From Exiguobacterium sp. RIT594 (GTDB lineage: Bacteria; Bacillota; Bacilli; Exiguobacteriales; Exiguobacteriaceae): a stretch of DNA of 64,000 nt. The position numbers and the translations under genes were made by a program. Below the pieces are notes generated by a model, which ran no database searches, had not been told where the DNA came from, and saw only the letters and a program-made list of their open reading frames with translations. Below are positions 45,783 to 55,387 of this stretch, piece by piece. The stretch lies in the NCBI RefSeq assembly GCF_003339585.1, contig NZ_QPKF01000001.1:1829626-1893625 (forward strand), given 5' to 3'. The stretch's first letter is position 1. Every line of letters begins with the position of its first letter.

Positions 45783-45812
45783 AGGCTGTCCATTTATGGG
45801 CAGTCTTTTTTA
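45783..45812 (+). terminator. Terminator of msmX
   Basis: A stem of about 11 bp (AGGCTGTCCAT with ATGGGCAGTCT, one G-U pair) is followed by a T run, 27 bases after the msmX stop. Confidence 0.85.
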
Positions 45813-45842
45813 TTGACAGACGTTCCTGTAACTTTGTATGAT
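45813..45842 (+). promoter_or_regulatory. Promoter of the amino-acid ABC operon
   Basis: A perfect -35 TTGACA and a -10 TATGAT are separated by 18 bases, about 80 bases before the substrate-binding protein gene and directly behind the msmX terminator. Confidence 0.8.
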
Positions 45843-45919
45843 ACTGCTTGTAGTCTTAAATTAATCCTATTCGAAAACTAGGAATTGAAATCATTCATTT
45901 ATTTAAAGGAGAGAGCGCT

Positions 45920-46681
45920 ATGAAACACGGACTAAAGCTAGCAGTAGCAGCACTATCAACAGCGGGGGTGTTAGCGGCGTGCGGCGCTTCTAACGAAGAA
46001 GCAAACAAAGACGAAAAAATCGTGACGGTCGGAACAGAAGCAACGTACCCACCTTTTACGTATAAAGAAAAAGGCAAACTGACAGGCTATGATATCGATG
46101 TCATGAATGAAGTCGCAAAACGTGCCGGCTATAAAGTCGAGTACAAAGCGATGGACTTTAAAGGATTGATCCCGGCACTTGATTCAAAACGGATCGACGT
46201 CATCGCAAACCAGATGGGAATCACAGATGAACGGAAAGAAAAATATGCGTTCTCTGATGCCTATACAGTTTCCGGTTCAACAATCATCGTCAACAATAAA
46301 ACAAATGACATCAAGACGCTTGACGACTTAAAAGGAAAAACAGTTGGATCGACACAAGGTTCACTCTACGCGAAAACAGCGGAAGAAGCCGGTGCGAAAG
46401 TCAAGTACTACAAAGGTGCAAACCAAGTCTTGAAAGATCTTGAAGCAGGTCGCGTCGACGCTGCCATGAACGATCGTCTGTTCGTCCTGACAGAACTTAA
46501 AAAAGCAGGATACAAAGTAAAAGCTGTCGGTGAGACGTTTGATAAAAACGAATCTGGTCTGATGATGGCGAAAAACAGCAAGTATGCTGAAGACTTTAAC
46601 AAAGCACTCGCAGAGATGCAAAAAGACGGTACACTCGCAGATATCGGGAAAAAATACTTTAACGAGGACATCAGTAAGTGA
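45920..46681 (+). CDS. Amino acid ABC transporter substrate-binding lipoprotein
   Basis: A 253-residue extracellular receptor lipoprotein. A signal peptide with lipobox LAAC (lipidated Cys at about residue 21) is followed by a type-II periplasmic-binding fold: VTVGTEATYPPFTY, GYDIDVMNEVAKRAGY, LDSKRIDVIANQMGIT and LEAGRVDAAMNDR. This is the family that binds polar amino acids such as cystine or glutamine (TcyA-like). The gene overlaps the permease start (TGATG). No ATPase gene completes the operon. Confidence 0.9.
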   Translation: MKHGLKLAVAALSTAGVLAACGASNEEANKDEKIVTVGTEATYPPFTYKEKGKLTGYDIDVMNEVAKRAGYKVEYKAMDFKGLIPALDSKRIDVIANQMGITDERKEKYAFSDAYTVSGSTIIVNNKTNDIKTLDDLKGKTVGSTQGSLYAKTAEEAGAKVKYYKGANQVLKDLEAGRVDAAMNDRLFVLTELKKAGYKVKAVGETFDKNESGLMMAKNSKYAEDFNKALAEMQKDGTLADIGKKYFNEDISK

Positions 46682-47328
46682 TGGAATTGTTTACAATCGT
46701 CCGCGATAATGCGGACGTTTACGGAAAGGCGATTGGCACTACACTTCTTGCAAGTGGATTTGCCATCGTCTTTGCGCTTTTTCTCGGTCTGATTCTTGCC
46801 GTCATGCGGGATAGCCGTTTTGCCGTCTTAAGCGGTTTCGCACGATTGTATGTTTCTTTTTTCCGGGGAACTCCACTGTTGCTGCAAATTCTGATTTTAT
46901 ATAATGGTCTGGTCGTCCTGCAATTGACCGGCTTCCAGGCGTTGGCATTCGGTCTGTCGCTTCACTTCTCTGCCTATATCTCAGAGTCCTTCCGGGCAGC
47001 GATTTCATCTGTCGATCGCGGACAATGGGAAGCTGCAGATTCACTCGGAATTCCACGCCGGAAGACGTTTAAGGATGTCATTCTCCCACAAGCTCTTTCA
47101 CGTGCCATTCCTCCCCTGTCAAACTCGGTTATCGATATTATCAAATCGACTTCACTCGGGACAATTGTAGCCGTTGAAGAACTGACGTATGTATCGGATC
47201 AGATTTCAGCAACAACCTATCTCGTCATGCCGTTGTTACTGTTCTCAGCTGCGATTTATTGGATCATGTCGACATTAATTCAAGCGGTGCAACATCGTCT
47301 TGAAGCCCGATTCAGTATTCCTGAATAG
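46681..47328 (+). CDS. Amino acid ABC transporter permease
   Basis: A 215-residue HisM/GlnP-type permease with five membrane helices. The EAA-type cytoplasmic loop reads QWEAADSLGIPRRKTFKDVILPQALSRAIPPLSNS. It starts at an ATG overlapping the stop of the receptor gene, so translation is coupled. The next element is a terminator 10 bases later, so the ATPase must be supplied from elsewhere, possibly a shared one. Confidence 0.93.
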   Translation: MELFTIVRDNADVYGKAIGTTLLASGFAIVFALFLGLILAVMRDSRFAVLSGFARLYVSFFRGTPLLLQILILYNGLVVLQLTGFQALAFGLSLHFSAYISESFRAAISSVDRGQWEAADSLGIPRRKTFKDVILPQALSRAIPPLSNSVIDIIKSTSLGTIVAVEELTYVSDQISATTYLVMPLLLFSAAIYWIMSTLIQAVQHRLEARFSIPE

Positions 47329-47335
47329 AATAACT

Positions 47336-47372
47336 ACACTTGGAATCGTTACACATTCCAAGTGTTTTTTTT
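47336..47372 (+). terminator. Terminator of the amino-acid ABC operon
   Basis: A perfect 11-bp stem (47336-47346 with 47355-47365) has an 8-base loop and a T run. Confidence 0.93.
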
Positions 47373-47469
47373 AATCTTTTTCAGGTTTAATACTAGCCAA
47401 CGCGGGAATAATCAAGTATACTAATAAAAATCAGAATTATCTGATAACTTTAAAAGGAGCGTGGCCGAG

Positions 47470-47658
47470 ATGAAACAAGTAATTGAAGCTTTCCGTAGAC
47501 AAGATGCAGAGCAGCGGATTCCAGTGCTGCGCCTCGAAATCGATTATGAGCTCAGTACGCTCTTCGATGCCATCCAGGTCCATGATCAAGCAGCTGTTAC
47601 TGCCAGTAAAGAACGTTTAGATAAATATCGTCAGGAAATGCTTCGCCTCGAAGCATAA
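47470..47658 (+). CDS. Small conserved-looking protein, 62 residues
   Basis: A short frame MKQVIEAFRRQDAEQRIPVL continues as an acidic/helical protein ending MLRLEA. The ATG at 47470 is ten bases from AAAGGAG. A GTG further upstream overlaps that site. A strong terminator follows the stop, so it looks like a dedicated transcription unit. Helical, with alternating charged residues, it could be an adaptor or regulatory peptide. I do not recognise it. Confidence 0.6.
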   Translation: MKQVIEAFRRQDAEQRIPVLRLEIDYELSTLFDAIQVHDQAAVTASKERLDKYRQEMLRLEA

Positions 47659-47670
47659 CCCTATAGATAC

Positions 47671-47708
47671 TCCCATCTCAACTCCCCCTTGAGATGGGAC
47701 TTTTTTTG
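47671..47708 (+). terminator. Terminator of the 62-codon gene
   Basis: TCCCATCTCA at 47671-47680 pairs perfectly with TGAGATGGGA at 47690-47699, followed by a T7 run. Confidence 0.93.
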
Positions 47709-47736
47709 TAAAAAAAATAGCCCGAAGGCTATTTTT
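47709..47736 (-). terminator. Terminator of the aldo/keto reductase gene
   Basis: AAAAATAGCC at 47713-47722 pairs with GGCTATTTTT at 47727-47736 around a CGAA loop. On the minus strand a U tract follows. It overlaps the reductase stop. Confidence 0.88.
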
Positions 47737-48635
47737 CAATCGACGTCGCGTCCACGGGACGCTTTTAAGATTTCAAACCACTGTTCACGTGATAACTCGA
47801 GTCGCGTCGCCCGGACAGCAGATTCGATCCGTTCGATTTTTCCAGAACCGACGATTGGCATGATGCGTGCCGGATGTTTGAGCAACCAAGCGTAGGCTAC
47901 TTCATCGATTGCTTCTGCACCGATGTCACGTCCGATTTCTTCGAGCTTGTCGCGAAGCGGCGCAAACTGCTCATCTTTGAATAAGCGCCCTCCAGCTAGT
48001 GGACTCCACGCCATGAGCGGCATTTCATTTTCGTGGCATAGATCAACAGAACCGTCTTCGAAGTGCTTCAGTTCTGCAACAGACAGTTCAAGCTGGTTTG
48101 TGACGAGCATGAACGGCAGTCGTGATTGAATCAGACTTTGCTGTGCCGGTGTATGGTTTGATAAACCAAACGTCCGGACTTTGCCTGACTCTTTCAGCTC
48201 AACGAAGGCTTCTGCAATTTCGTTAGGATCCATCAATGGATCCGGACGATGGATTAATAACGTATCAATGTAGTCGACTCCCAGTTCCTTTAATGAACGT
48301 GTCGCGTGTTCAATGATATGTTCTTTTGTTGTATCGTAAAATGATAGTTTTTGATCCGAGAAGTAGTTTCCCTTCATCTTGATTCCTGTTTTTGTGACGA
48401 TTTCCATCCGTTCACGGAGTTCTGGTTTAAGAGCCAGGGCTTCGCCGAACAATCCTTCGTTCGTATAATCGCCGTAGATGTCGGCGTGGTCGAATGTTGT
48501 GATGCCGAGAGCCAAACATTGTTCAATCAGTTCAAGACGCTGCTCTGCAGTCATTTCCCATTCGTTTAATCGCCATAAACCATGTATAACTCTTGAAAAT
48601 GAAAGATCTTCCGTTAACTGTATCCGTTCCATCAT
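47736..48635 (-). CDS. Aldo/keto reductase
   Basis: This 299-residue NADPH-dependent oxidoreductase reads like the YdhF/YcsN group: FDHADIYGDY (catalytic Asp and Tyr), KTGIKMKG (Lys), LLIHRPDPLM (His) and SNHTPAQQ, with a C-terminal cofactor-binding VGSGKIERIESAV. It could act on methylglyoxal or other carbonyls, but the substrate is inferred only from family. It sits alone between two terminator-separated units. Confidence 0.9.
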   Translation of the reverse strand: MMERIQLTEDLSFSRVIHGLWRLNEWEMTAEQRLELIEQCLALGITTFDHADIYGDYTNEGLFGEALALKPELRERMEIVTKTGIKMKGNYFSDQKLSFYDTTKEHIIEHATRSLKELGVDYIDTLLIHRPDPLMDPNEIAEAFVELKESGKVRTFGLSNHTPAQQSLIQSRLPFMLVTNQLELSVAELKHFEDGSVDLCHENEMPLMAWSPLAGGRLFKDEQFAPLRDKLEEIGRDIGAEAIDEVAYAWLLKHPARIMPIVGSGKIERIESAVRATRLELSREQWFEILKASRGRDVD

Positions 48636-48718
48636 TACTCATCTCCCTATCTCTATATGATGCTTCATCGTTCACTTTACATGAAATTGGTAACGGTTGC
48701 ACGAGTTACGCCCTCTCA

Positions 48719-48758
48719 TAAAAAAAACCGGCCAAGAGTTTCCTCTTTACCGGTTTTT
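48719..48758 (-). terminator. Terminator of pgcA
   Basis: AAAAACCGG at 48723-48731 pairs with CCGGTTTTT at 48750-48758 with a U tract on the minus strand. An inner partial stem is visible. Confidence 0.87.
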
Positions 48759-48774
48759 AATTGGAACGCAGGCC

Positions 48775-50511
48775 TTACTGAATCTGTTCCACTTCTTGCA
48801 TGACTTCATCTTCAATCATCTGACGTTTACGTGTTGTCTCTGCAGCATCGGGTGATGTCACACTGAAATAGAATTTAATTTTCGGTTCAGTCCCGGATGG
48901 GCGAAGGCAGAACCACGAACCGTCTTCTAACGTAAATTTCAAGACATTTGATTTTGGAAGGTTAATCGGTGATGGTGTGTGCTGTACCAAATCATGCGAA
49001 ATGCTTGCATCATAGTCTTCAAATAAGACGACTTTTTCACCGGCCACTTGTTTTGGCGGATGCTCACGGAATGTATCCATGATCCGGCCGATTTGTGCTA
49101 CACCGTCTTTCCCTTTCAGTGTCAATGAACGAAGTGACTCTTCAAAGTAACCGAACTGCTCATAAATGGCTTGTAATGCCTCATAGAGCGTCCGTCCTTC
49201 CTTCTTGTGATAGGCTGTCATCTCAGCAGCAAGGAGGCAGGCCTGGACGGCATCCTTGTCACGGCAGAAGTCCCCAATCAGGTAGCCATAACTTTCTTCA
49301 TAACCAAACAGATATTCATATTCTCCGGATTCATTGTATTGTTTAATTTTTTCACCGATAAATTTAAAGCCGGTTAATGTGTTCTCAACATGCAAGTCGT
49401 AGTGTCTTGCAATCAAAGCTCCCAGTTCCGATGTGACAATCGTTTTCGCGACAAAACCATTTTTCGGCAATGTCCCTTGGGCCGCTTTTTGCGACAAGAT
49501 GTAATCAAGCAGTAACGCACCTGTCTGGTTTCCTGTGAGAACGACCCACTCTCCGTCCGCATCCCGTGTCGCAACGCCGACACGGTCGGCATCCGGGTCC
49601 GTCGCAAGCAACACATCCGCATCAACCCGGTCTCCGTACTCAATCGCCAACTTAAATGCTGCATGCTCTTCCGGGTTCGGAGAAGAGACTGTCGGGAAGC
49701 TGCCATCCGGCTTCGCTTGTTCTTCGACGACCGTCACATGCTCAAAACCATAATTCTTTAATCCTACCGTGACCGGTACAAGGCCTGTCCCGTGAAGCGG
49801 AGTAAAGACGATTTTTAAAGGTGCTGTCAACTCATCCTGAATCGTCGGTAACACACGAATCGTTTTTAATTGTTCCTGGTATGCATCATCGAGCTGTTCG
49901 CCGACACGAACAATCAATCCGTTCGCGCGCAAGACCTCTTCCGCTTCAAGCTCGATTAAAAGTTCGTCCTCGACTTGATCGACGTAAGAGACAAGATCGT
50001 CCGCTTCTTTTGGCGGCAACTGTCCACCATCATTCCCGTAGACTTTGTAGCCGTTATATTCCGGCGGATTGTGACTCGCCGTAATGACGATTCCGCCTGC
50101 TGCCCGAAGTTCACGCACGGCAAATGACAATTCTGGTGTTGGACGGAGTCCGTCGAACAAGTAAGCTTTAATCCCGTTACTGGCAAGCGTCTTCGCTGCT
50201 TCTAGTGCAAACTCCGGAGAGTAGTGACGGGAGTCATGTGCGATGACGATTCCCTGCGCGACTGCTTCCGCTCCTTCTGCCTTGATAAAGTCAGCAAACC
50301 CTTGTGAAGCTTTACGCACCGTGTAGACATTCATCCGGTTCGTTCCGACACCGATCTCACCACGCATACCGCCTGTACCGAATTCTAACTCTTTGTAAAA
50401 GGCTTCTTCAGCTGCTTTGTCGTCTGCCGCAAGCGTCGTCATTTCTTCTTTTAGTTCAGTTTCTAATCCTGCAAACTGATTCCATTTTTGATACGTCTCT
50501 TTCCATGACAT
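48775..50511 (-). CDS. pgcA: Alpha-phosphoglucomutase
   Basis: A 578-residue phosphohexomutase of the PgcA/YhxB type that interconverts glucose-1-phosphate and glucose-6-phosphate. The phosphoserine loop is TASHNPPEYNGYKVY, the metal loop is ATDPDADRVGVA, the sugar-binding loop FGYEESYGYLIGD and the phosphate-binding loop RPSGTEPKIKFYF. It supplies glucose-1-phosphate for glycogen (the glg operon is 1 kb away on the same strand) and for UDP-glucose and teichoic-acid sugars. Start ATG at 50511 with AAAGGAGTGG upstream. Confidence 0.96.
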   Translation of the reverse strand: MSWKETYQKWNQFAGLETELKEEMTTLAADDKAAEEAFYKELEFGTGGMRGEIGVGTNRMNVYTVRKASQGFADFIKAEGAEAVAQGIVIAHDSRHYSPEFALEAAKTLASNGIKAYLFDGLRPTPELSFAVRELRAAGGIVITASHNPPEYNGYKVYGNDGGQLPPKEADDLVSYVDQVEDELLIELEAEEVLRANGLIVRVGEQLDDAYQEQLKTIRVLPTIQDELTAPLKIVFTPLHGTGLVPVTVGLKNYGFEHVTVVEEQAKPDGSFPTVSSPNPEEHAAFKLAIEYGDRVDADVLLATDPDADRVGVATRDADGEWVVLTGNQTGALLLDYILSQKAAQGTLPKNGFVAKTIVTSELGALIARHYDLHVENTLTGFKFIGEKIKQYNESGEYEYLFGYEESYGYLIGDFCRDKDAVQACLLAAEMTAYHKKEGRTLYEALQAIYEQFGYFEESLRSLTLKGKDGVAQIGRIMDTFREHPPKQVAGEKVVLFEDYDASISHDLVQHTPSPINLPKSNVLKFTLEDGSWFCLRPSGTEPKIKFYFSVTSPDAAETTRKRQMIEDEVMQEVEQIQ

Positions 50512-50616
50512 GTAGTATCCACTCCTTTAAGTTTGTTTGTACGAGATATTTGTTACGACTTGCGATAAAACGGTACCTTTCATATGATTACTTTAGAAAG
50601 GGTCAAGGTGATGTTC

Positions 50617-51432
50617 ATGTTTCCAACCATTCAAATGACTGACTTGCAACAACTTGTCCATACGGATCAGATTCGTTGGTTTGATTGTCGCTATGATTTG
50701 CAGCAACCCGATTATGGTCGTGATGCGTTTAAGGAAAGCCATGTCGCGGGCGCACAGTATCTAGATTTATCTACTGATTTGTCAGGACCACGTTCCGAAA
50801 CGGGCGGACGCCATCCACTGCCTTCAAAGGAGCAATGGATCCACACGTTGGAGTCACTCGGGGTCCAGCGCGATGATTTCATCGTCCTCTATGATGATGG
50901 TTTCCCTTACGCAGCACGTGCCTGGTGGCTCTTTAAATGGGCCGGGCATGAACGTGTCGTCGTCCTTGAAGGCGGACTGTCATCTTATCTCGCATTTGAC
51001 TTCCCTATGAGTACGGAATCAACTGTTTTTGAAAAATCGACTTATCAAGCCGACTTTCAAGACGACATGCTGATTCAATATGAAGAGGTTAAAAATCGGC
51101 CGGCAGAAACCTATCTCGTGGATTCCCGGTCGCCGGATCGGTTCCATGGTCAAAACGAAACGATTGATCCCGTCGCCGGTCACATCCCGGGGGCCGTGAA
51201 TTGCTTCTTTGAAAAAGCGATCTCACCAGACCGCCGCTTGAAAGATGCGGAAGATTTGAAGGAATTGTACGCTGATCTGCTCGAAGCGGAGTCTCCAATT
51301 CTTTATTGCGGCAGCGGCGTGACCGCCTGCGTTAACGTCCTTGCCTTGCACGCTTTAGGGAAAACCGATGTCCGGCTCTATGCAGGATCGTACAGCGACT
51401 GGATCAGCCAAACGGATGAAGTCGCCCGATAA
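50617..51432 (+). CDS. Sulfurtransferase with two rhodanese domains
   Basis: A 271-residue thiosulfate or 3-mercaptopyruvate sulfurtransferase. An N-terminal inactive rhodanese domain (VHTDQIRWFDCRYDL, GHERVVVLEGG) and a C-terminal active domain with catalytic Cys231 in LYCGSGVTACVN, flanked by the Asp-Ser-Arg start LVDSRSPDRF. Start ATG at 50617, eight bases from AAGGTG, while two earlier ATGs have wrong spacing. A terminator follows directly, and it sits alone between pgcA and the glg operon. Confidence 0.92.
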   Translation: MFPTIQMTDLQQLVHTDQIRWFDCRYDLQQPDYGRDAFKESHVAGAQYLDLSTDLSGPRSETGGRHPLPSKEQWIHTLESLGVQRDDFIVLYDDGFPYAARAWWLFKWAGHERVVVLEGGLSSYLAFDFPMSTESTVFEKSTYQADFQDDMLIQYEEVKNRPAETYLVDSRSPDRFHGQNETIDPVAGHIPGAVNCFFEKAISPDRRLKDAEDLKELYADLLEAESPILYCGSGVTACVNVLALHALGKTDVRLYAGSYSDWISQTDEVAR

Positions 51433-51440
51433 CGTACACG

Positions 51441-51469
51441 AAAGTCCGATTTTCATCGGACTTTTTTTA
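51441..51469 (+). terminator. Terminator of the rhodanese gene
   Basis: AAAGTCCGAT at 51441-51450 pairs with ATCGGACTTT at 51455-51464, followed by a T run. It overlaps the last bases before the convergent glgP stop. Confidence 0.92.
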
Positions 51470-53893
51470 GATTTGTACCGGTTTGATGTTCCAAATGGCA
51501 TTGGCATATTCTTTAATGGTCCGGTCGCTCGAGAAGACACCCGATTTTCCGATATTCATGATGACCATCTTGTACCATTTTTCAGTGTCCTGATAAGCAC
51601 GCCCAATTCTCTCCTGCGCTTGTTGGTACGATAAGAAATCTTTTAAAATCAAGTATTCATCATTGTACGTCAAAAGAGAATCATAAATTGCCTGAAACTC
51701 ACCTGTCGGGAAAAGCGATCCGTCCACGAGTCCGTCGATTACGCGACGAAGTTCAGGTTGTGCACTGTATTGATCATACGCACTGTAGCCGCCGTACTTT
51801 TTATAATTCATGACTTCTTGTGGAGTCAGTCCAAAAATGAAGATATTTGGATCTTCCACCTCATCACGAATCTCAATGTTCGCACCGTCCAGTGTCCCGA
51901 TCGTCAAGGCGCCGTTCATCATGAATTTCATATTTCCCGTTCCTGACGCCTCATAGCTCGCTGTCGAAATTTGTTCACTGACATCACTTGCCGGGAAAAT
52001 CTTTTCTGCAAGCGAGACACGATAATTCTCAAGGAATACGACTTTCATATAAGGGCTGACGTCCGGATCCGAATTAATCAGTTTCGCTAAAGAATTGATA
52101 TAACGGATGACTTCTTTAGCATAGTGATAGCCCGGGGCCGCCTTTGCCCCAAAAATAAAGGTCCGTGGTGTCATTTGGAACGATTGATCTTCTTTTAGAC
52201 GGTAGTACAACGAATGAATATGAAGCGCGTTAAGTAATTGTCGTTTATACGCATGAAGCCGTTTGACCTGCACATCAAAAATCGAATGTGGATCTACCAC
52301 GATTCCTGTCTCATTCTCAATCAACTCTGCCAATTCCTTTTTACTCGCAAGCTTGATTGCCTGGATATCCTGTTGAAGCGTAGTATCCTCTGCGAATTTC
52401 GTCAGCTTTTGTAAATCAGACGGATGATTGATCCAACTGTCCCCGATTGCTTCCGTTACACGATTTGCAAGTGCCGGATTCGATAACAGGAACCAGCGTC
52501 GATGTGTGATCCCGTTCGTTTTATTATTGAAGCGAAGCGGGAACATCTCATAAAACAACCGCATTTCGCGTTGCTTGAGGATTTCCGTATGGATTTGGGC
52601 TACACCGTTCGTCGAGTGGGTACCGACAACGGCTAAGTTCGCCATGTTGATCATTCCGTCCGCAATAATGGCAATTTCACGCATATTCGCTTCCAGATGC
52701 GGATAATTATCCAGGACATCCTTACAGAATCGACGGTTGATTTCTTCGACGATTAGATAAATGCGCGGTAATAGATTGCGGAACAGATCAACCGGCCAGC
52801 GTTCCAAAGCTTCCGAAAGCAACGTATGGTTTGTAAAGGACATGACACTTTTCGTAATCCGCCATGATTCCTCCCAAGAGTATTCCTCTTCATCAATCAA
52901 AATCCGCATCAATTCAGGAATCGCAACGACCGGATGCGTATCGTTGATATGAATCGCAATTTGATTTCCTAAATGCTTCAGCGATGTGTTTCGTTTTTTA
53001 TGTGACAATAAGATACTCCGGAGTCCTGCCGAGACGAAGAAGTATTGCTGCTTCAGACGCAAGACTTTGCCTTCATATGTCGTATCATCCGGATATAAGA
53101 ATTCAGAAATCGTCTGAATGGCTTGTTTATGGCTCAGTAGGTCTTTGTAGTTGCCGCGGTGTTGGCTTAACAGTTCATCGTCGTCATACGGTGATTCAGC
53201 ACTCCACAGACGTAAGTTATTGACGATGCCGTTCTGATAACCGACGATCGGCATGTCATACGGAACAGCACGAACGATTTCTGCCGGTTCATGATGGACA
53301 CGATACTTGCCGCCCTCCACTTCCTCGAGCCACACGTTTCCTCCAAAAGGAATATCAACCGCTTTGTCGGAACGACGGATTTCCCACATGTTGCCGTTCT
53401 TCAGCCAGTTATCCGGAAGTTCGACTTGGTAGCCGTCGATGATTTTTTGCTTAAACAATCCATATTGATAGCGGATGCCGTTTCCATGGCCCGGTAAGCC
53501 GAGTGCCGCGAGTGAATCAAGGAAACAGGCTGCTAAACGACCGAGTCCTCCATTCCCAAGACCCGGTTCCGGTTCTTCTTCCGTCAAATCAGCCAAATCA
53601 TAGCCGAGTTCTGAAAGACCGCTTCGTACCTCTTCTAAAACATCGAGACTCAACAAGTTATTGTAGAGGAATCGACCAAGTAAAAATTCAAGCGAAAAAT
53701 AATAGACTTGTTTACTTTTTTTATGGATGTAAGCTTCTTTCGTCCGCATCCAATCCGTTGTGACGTATTCCCGTACCATATAAGCTAACGTCTGGTATAC
53801 ATCATTTTCTGTTGCATCATCCAACGCTTTACCATGCATGGAAATAAACCGCTCATTAAACCTCTTCTTGAACTTCTCTTTGTCTTGGAACAT
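51467..53893 (-). CDS. glgP: Glycogen phosphorylase
   Basis: An 808-residue enzyme that releases glucose-1-phosphate from glycogen non-reducing ends. It carries the phosphorylase N-terminal YYFSLEFLLGRFLYNNLLSL, the GLGNGGLGRLAACFLDSLA segment, and the pyridoxal-phosphate lysine site EASGTGNMKFMMNGALTIG. It is the last gene of the glycogen operon, behind glgA with a 28-base gap. The C-terminal region is slightly shorter than mammalian enzymes, as is normal in bacteria. Confidence 0.97.
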   Translation of the reverse strand: MFQDKEKFKKRFNERFISMHGKALDDATENDVYQTLAYMVREYVTTDWMRTKEAYIHKKSKQVYYFSLEFLLGRFLYNNLLSLDVLEEVRSGLSELGYDLADLTEEEPEPGLGNGGLGRLAACFLDSLAALGLPGHGNGIRYQYGLFKQKIIDGYQVELPDNWLKNGNMWEIRRSDKAVDIPFGGNVWLEEVEGGKYRVHHEPAEIVRAVPYDMPIVGYQNGIVNNLRLWSAESPYDDDELLSQHRGNYKDLLSHKQAIQTISEFLYPDDTTYEGKVLRLKQQYFFVSAGLRSILLSHKKRNTSLKHLGNQIAIHINDTHPVVAIPELMRILIDEEEYSWEESWRITKSVMSFTNHTLLSEALERWPVDLFRNLLPRIYLIVEEINRRFCKDVLDNYPHLEANMREIAIIADGMINMANLAVVGTHSTNGVAQIHTEILKQREMRLFYEMFPLRFNNKTNGITHRRWFLLSNPALANRVTEAIGDSWINHPSDLQKLTKFAEDTTLQQDIQAIKLASKKELAELIENETGIVVDPHSIFDVQVKRLHAYKRQLLNALHIHSLYYRLKEDQSFQMTPRTFIFGAKAAPGYHYAKEVIRYINSLAKLINSDPDVSPYMKVVFLENYRVSLAEKIFPASDVSEQISTASYEASGTGNMKFMMNGALTIGTLDGANIEIRDEVEDPNIFIFGLTPQEVMNYKKYGGYSAYDQYSAQPELRRVIDGLVDGSLFPTGEFQAIYDSLLTYNDEYLILKDFLSYQQAQERIGRAYQDTEKWYKMVIMNIGKSGVFSSDRTIKEYANAIWNIKPVQI

Positions 53894-53921
53894 CTAAAAA
53901 CCCCATTTCCCGTAATCCCCT

Positions 53922-55373
53922 TCAGTCAACAGACGGTGCGATTAAACGATAGAGCGCCAAATATTCATCAGCGGAGCGAATCCAGCTAAAGTCTTCTTGC
54001 ATCGCTGTTTCGATCAGATGTTTGAATACAGGTTTATCATGATACGTCTCAATCGTCCGTTTAATTGCATCCAGGAACTCTTGCGCATTATAATTCGAGA
54101 ACGAGAAGCCATTTCCCTCTAAAGTGAACTGATTAAATGGTTGGACAGTGTCACGCAAGCCACCGGTTTCCCGAACGATTGGCAACGAACCGTACTTCAT
54201 CGAGATCAGTTGGCTGAGACCACACGGCTCGAAACGTGACGGCATCAAGAAGGCGTCACTGCCGGCATAAATCCGTTGGGCGAGTCCGACATCAAAACCG
54301 ATGTAGGAAGCTACCTTGTCCGGACGAATCGTTGACGCATGCTGGAACAACCCTTCATACTCTGCTTCTCCCGAACCAAGAATGATGAACTGTGCATCGA
54401 GTTCGAACAGATCAGGCAGGATATGGGCGAGTAAATCGATTCCCTTTTGGTCGACAAGACGTGAGACAAAGCCAAATAACGGCACATCCGGATTGACCGG
54501 TAAGCCAAGTTCCTGTTGTAAGGCTGCCTTGTTCGCTGCTTTACCTTCTTCAACCGTCTTCACATCATAATTTTCTACCAGATGTTCATCCGTATCCGGA
54601 CTGAACTGTCTGTAATCGATTCCGTTCAAAATTCCGCGGACGTCGACGGCACGGTGTTGCAAGACTGGTTCCAGTGTTTCTCCGTAGTAGGGATCCATGA
54701 TTTCATCCCGGTAAGACGGGCTGACAGTCGTAATTTGATTGGCATGGACAAGACCAGCCTTCATGTAGTTGACGAGTCCGTTATGGGCAATTCCGTCTGC
54801 AGTGAAGTGTTCATGACTGAGACCAAGCAGATCACCTAGTACTTCTTCCGGGAAGACACCTTGGTATTGCAGGTTATGGATTGTAAAGACCGTTTTGATT
54901 TCCTGATACCGGTTGAGATGTTGGTAGTGAATCCGTAAGAACGCCGGTAAGACGCCGGTTTGCCAGTCGTGGCAATGGATGACATCCGGTACTTCCTCTG
55001 CATCGACACGCTGAATCATTTCAAGGACCGCTCTTGAGAAGTACGCAAAACGCTCTGCATCGTCATAATGACCGTAAATCACACCGTCTCGCTTAAAGTA
55101 GTATTCATTGTCGATAAAATAAAACGTCACACCGTCTTGTTTCAGACGCAAGACTGCCCCAAATTGTTGACGCCATCCGACCGGGACGATGAAATCAAAT
55201 AAAAATTCCATTTCCAGCTTGTATTGCTCTTTAATTTGACCGTAGTTCGGTAAAATGACCGAAACTTCCGCACCCTCTTCAGCAAGCGCTAAAGGGAGCG
55301 AGCCGACGACGTCAGCTAGCCCCCCTGTCTTGATGAATGGTGTCGCTTCTGTGGCAGCAAACCATACCTTCAT
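53922..55373 (-). CDS. glgA: Glycogen synthase (ADP-glucose)
   Basis: A 483-residue GT5-family synthase. The [13 protein letters not shown] motif is at residues about 15-27 with the conserved lysine, the catalytic [13 protein letters not shown] and the C-terminal [29 protein letters not shown] segment are clear. It uses ADP-glucose from GlgC/GlgD and extends alpha-1,4 chains. It starts 14 bases after glgD. Without a glgB gene nearby, branching depends on another locus or is absent. Confidence 0.97.
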   Translation of the reverse strand: MKVWFAATEATPFIKTGGLADVVGSLPLALAEEGAEVSVILPNYGQIKEQYKLEMEFLFDFIVPVGWRQQFGAVLRLKQDGVTFYFIDNEYYFKRDGVIYGHYDDAERFAYFSRAVLEMIQRVDAEEVPDVIHCHDWQTGVLPAFLRIHYQHLNRYQEIKTVFTIHNLQYQGVFPEEVLGDLLGLSHEHFTADGIAHNGLVNYMKAGLVHANQITTVSPSYRDEIMDPYYGETLEPVLQHRAVDVRGILNGIDYRQFSPDTDEHLVENYDVKTVEEGKAANKAALQQELGLPVNPDVPLFGFVSRLVDQKGIDLLAHILPDLFELDAQFIILGSGEAEYEGLFQHASTIRPDKVASYIGFDVGLAQRIYAGSDAFLMPSRFEPCGLSQLISMKYGSLPIVRETGGLRDTVQPFNQFTLEGNGFSFSNYNAQEFLDAIKRTIETYHDKPVFKHLIETAMQEDFSWIRSADEYLALYRLIAPSVD

Positions 55374-55387
55374 AATGACATCCCCTT

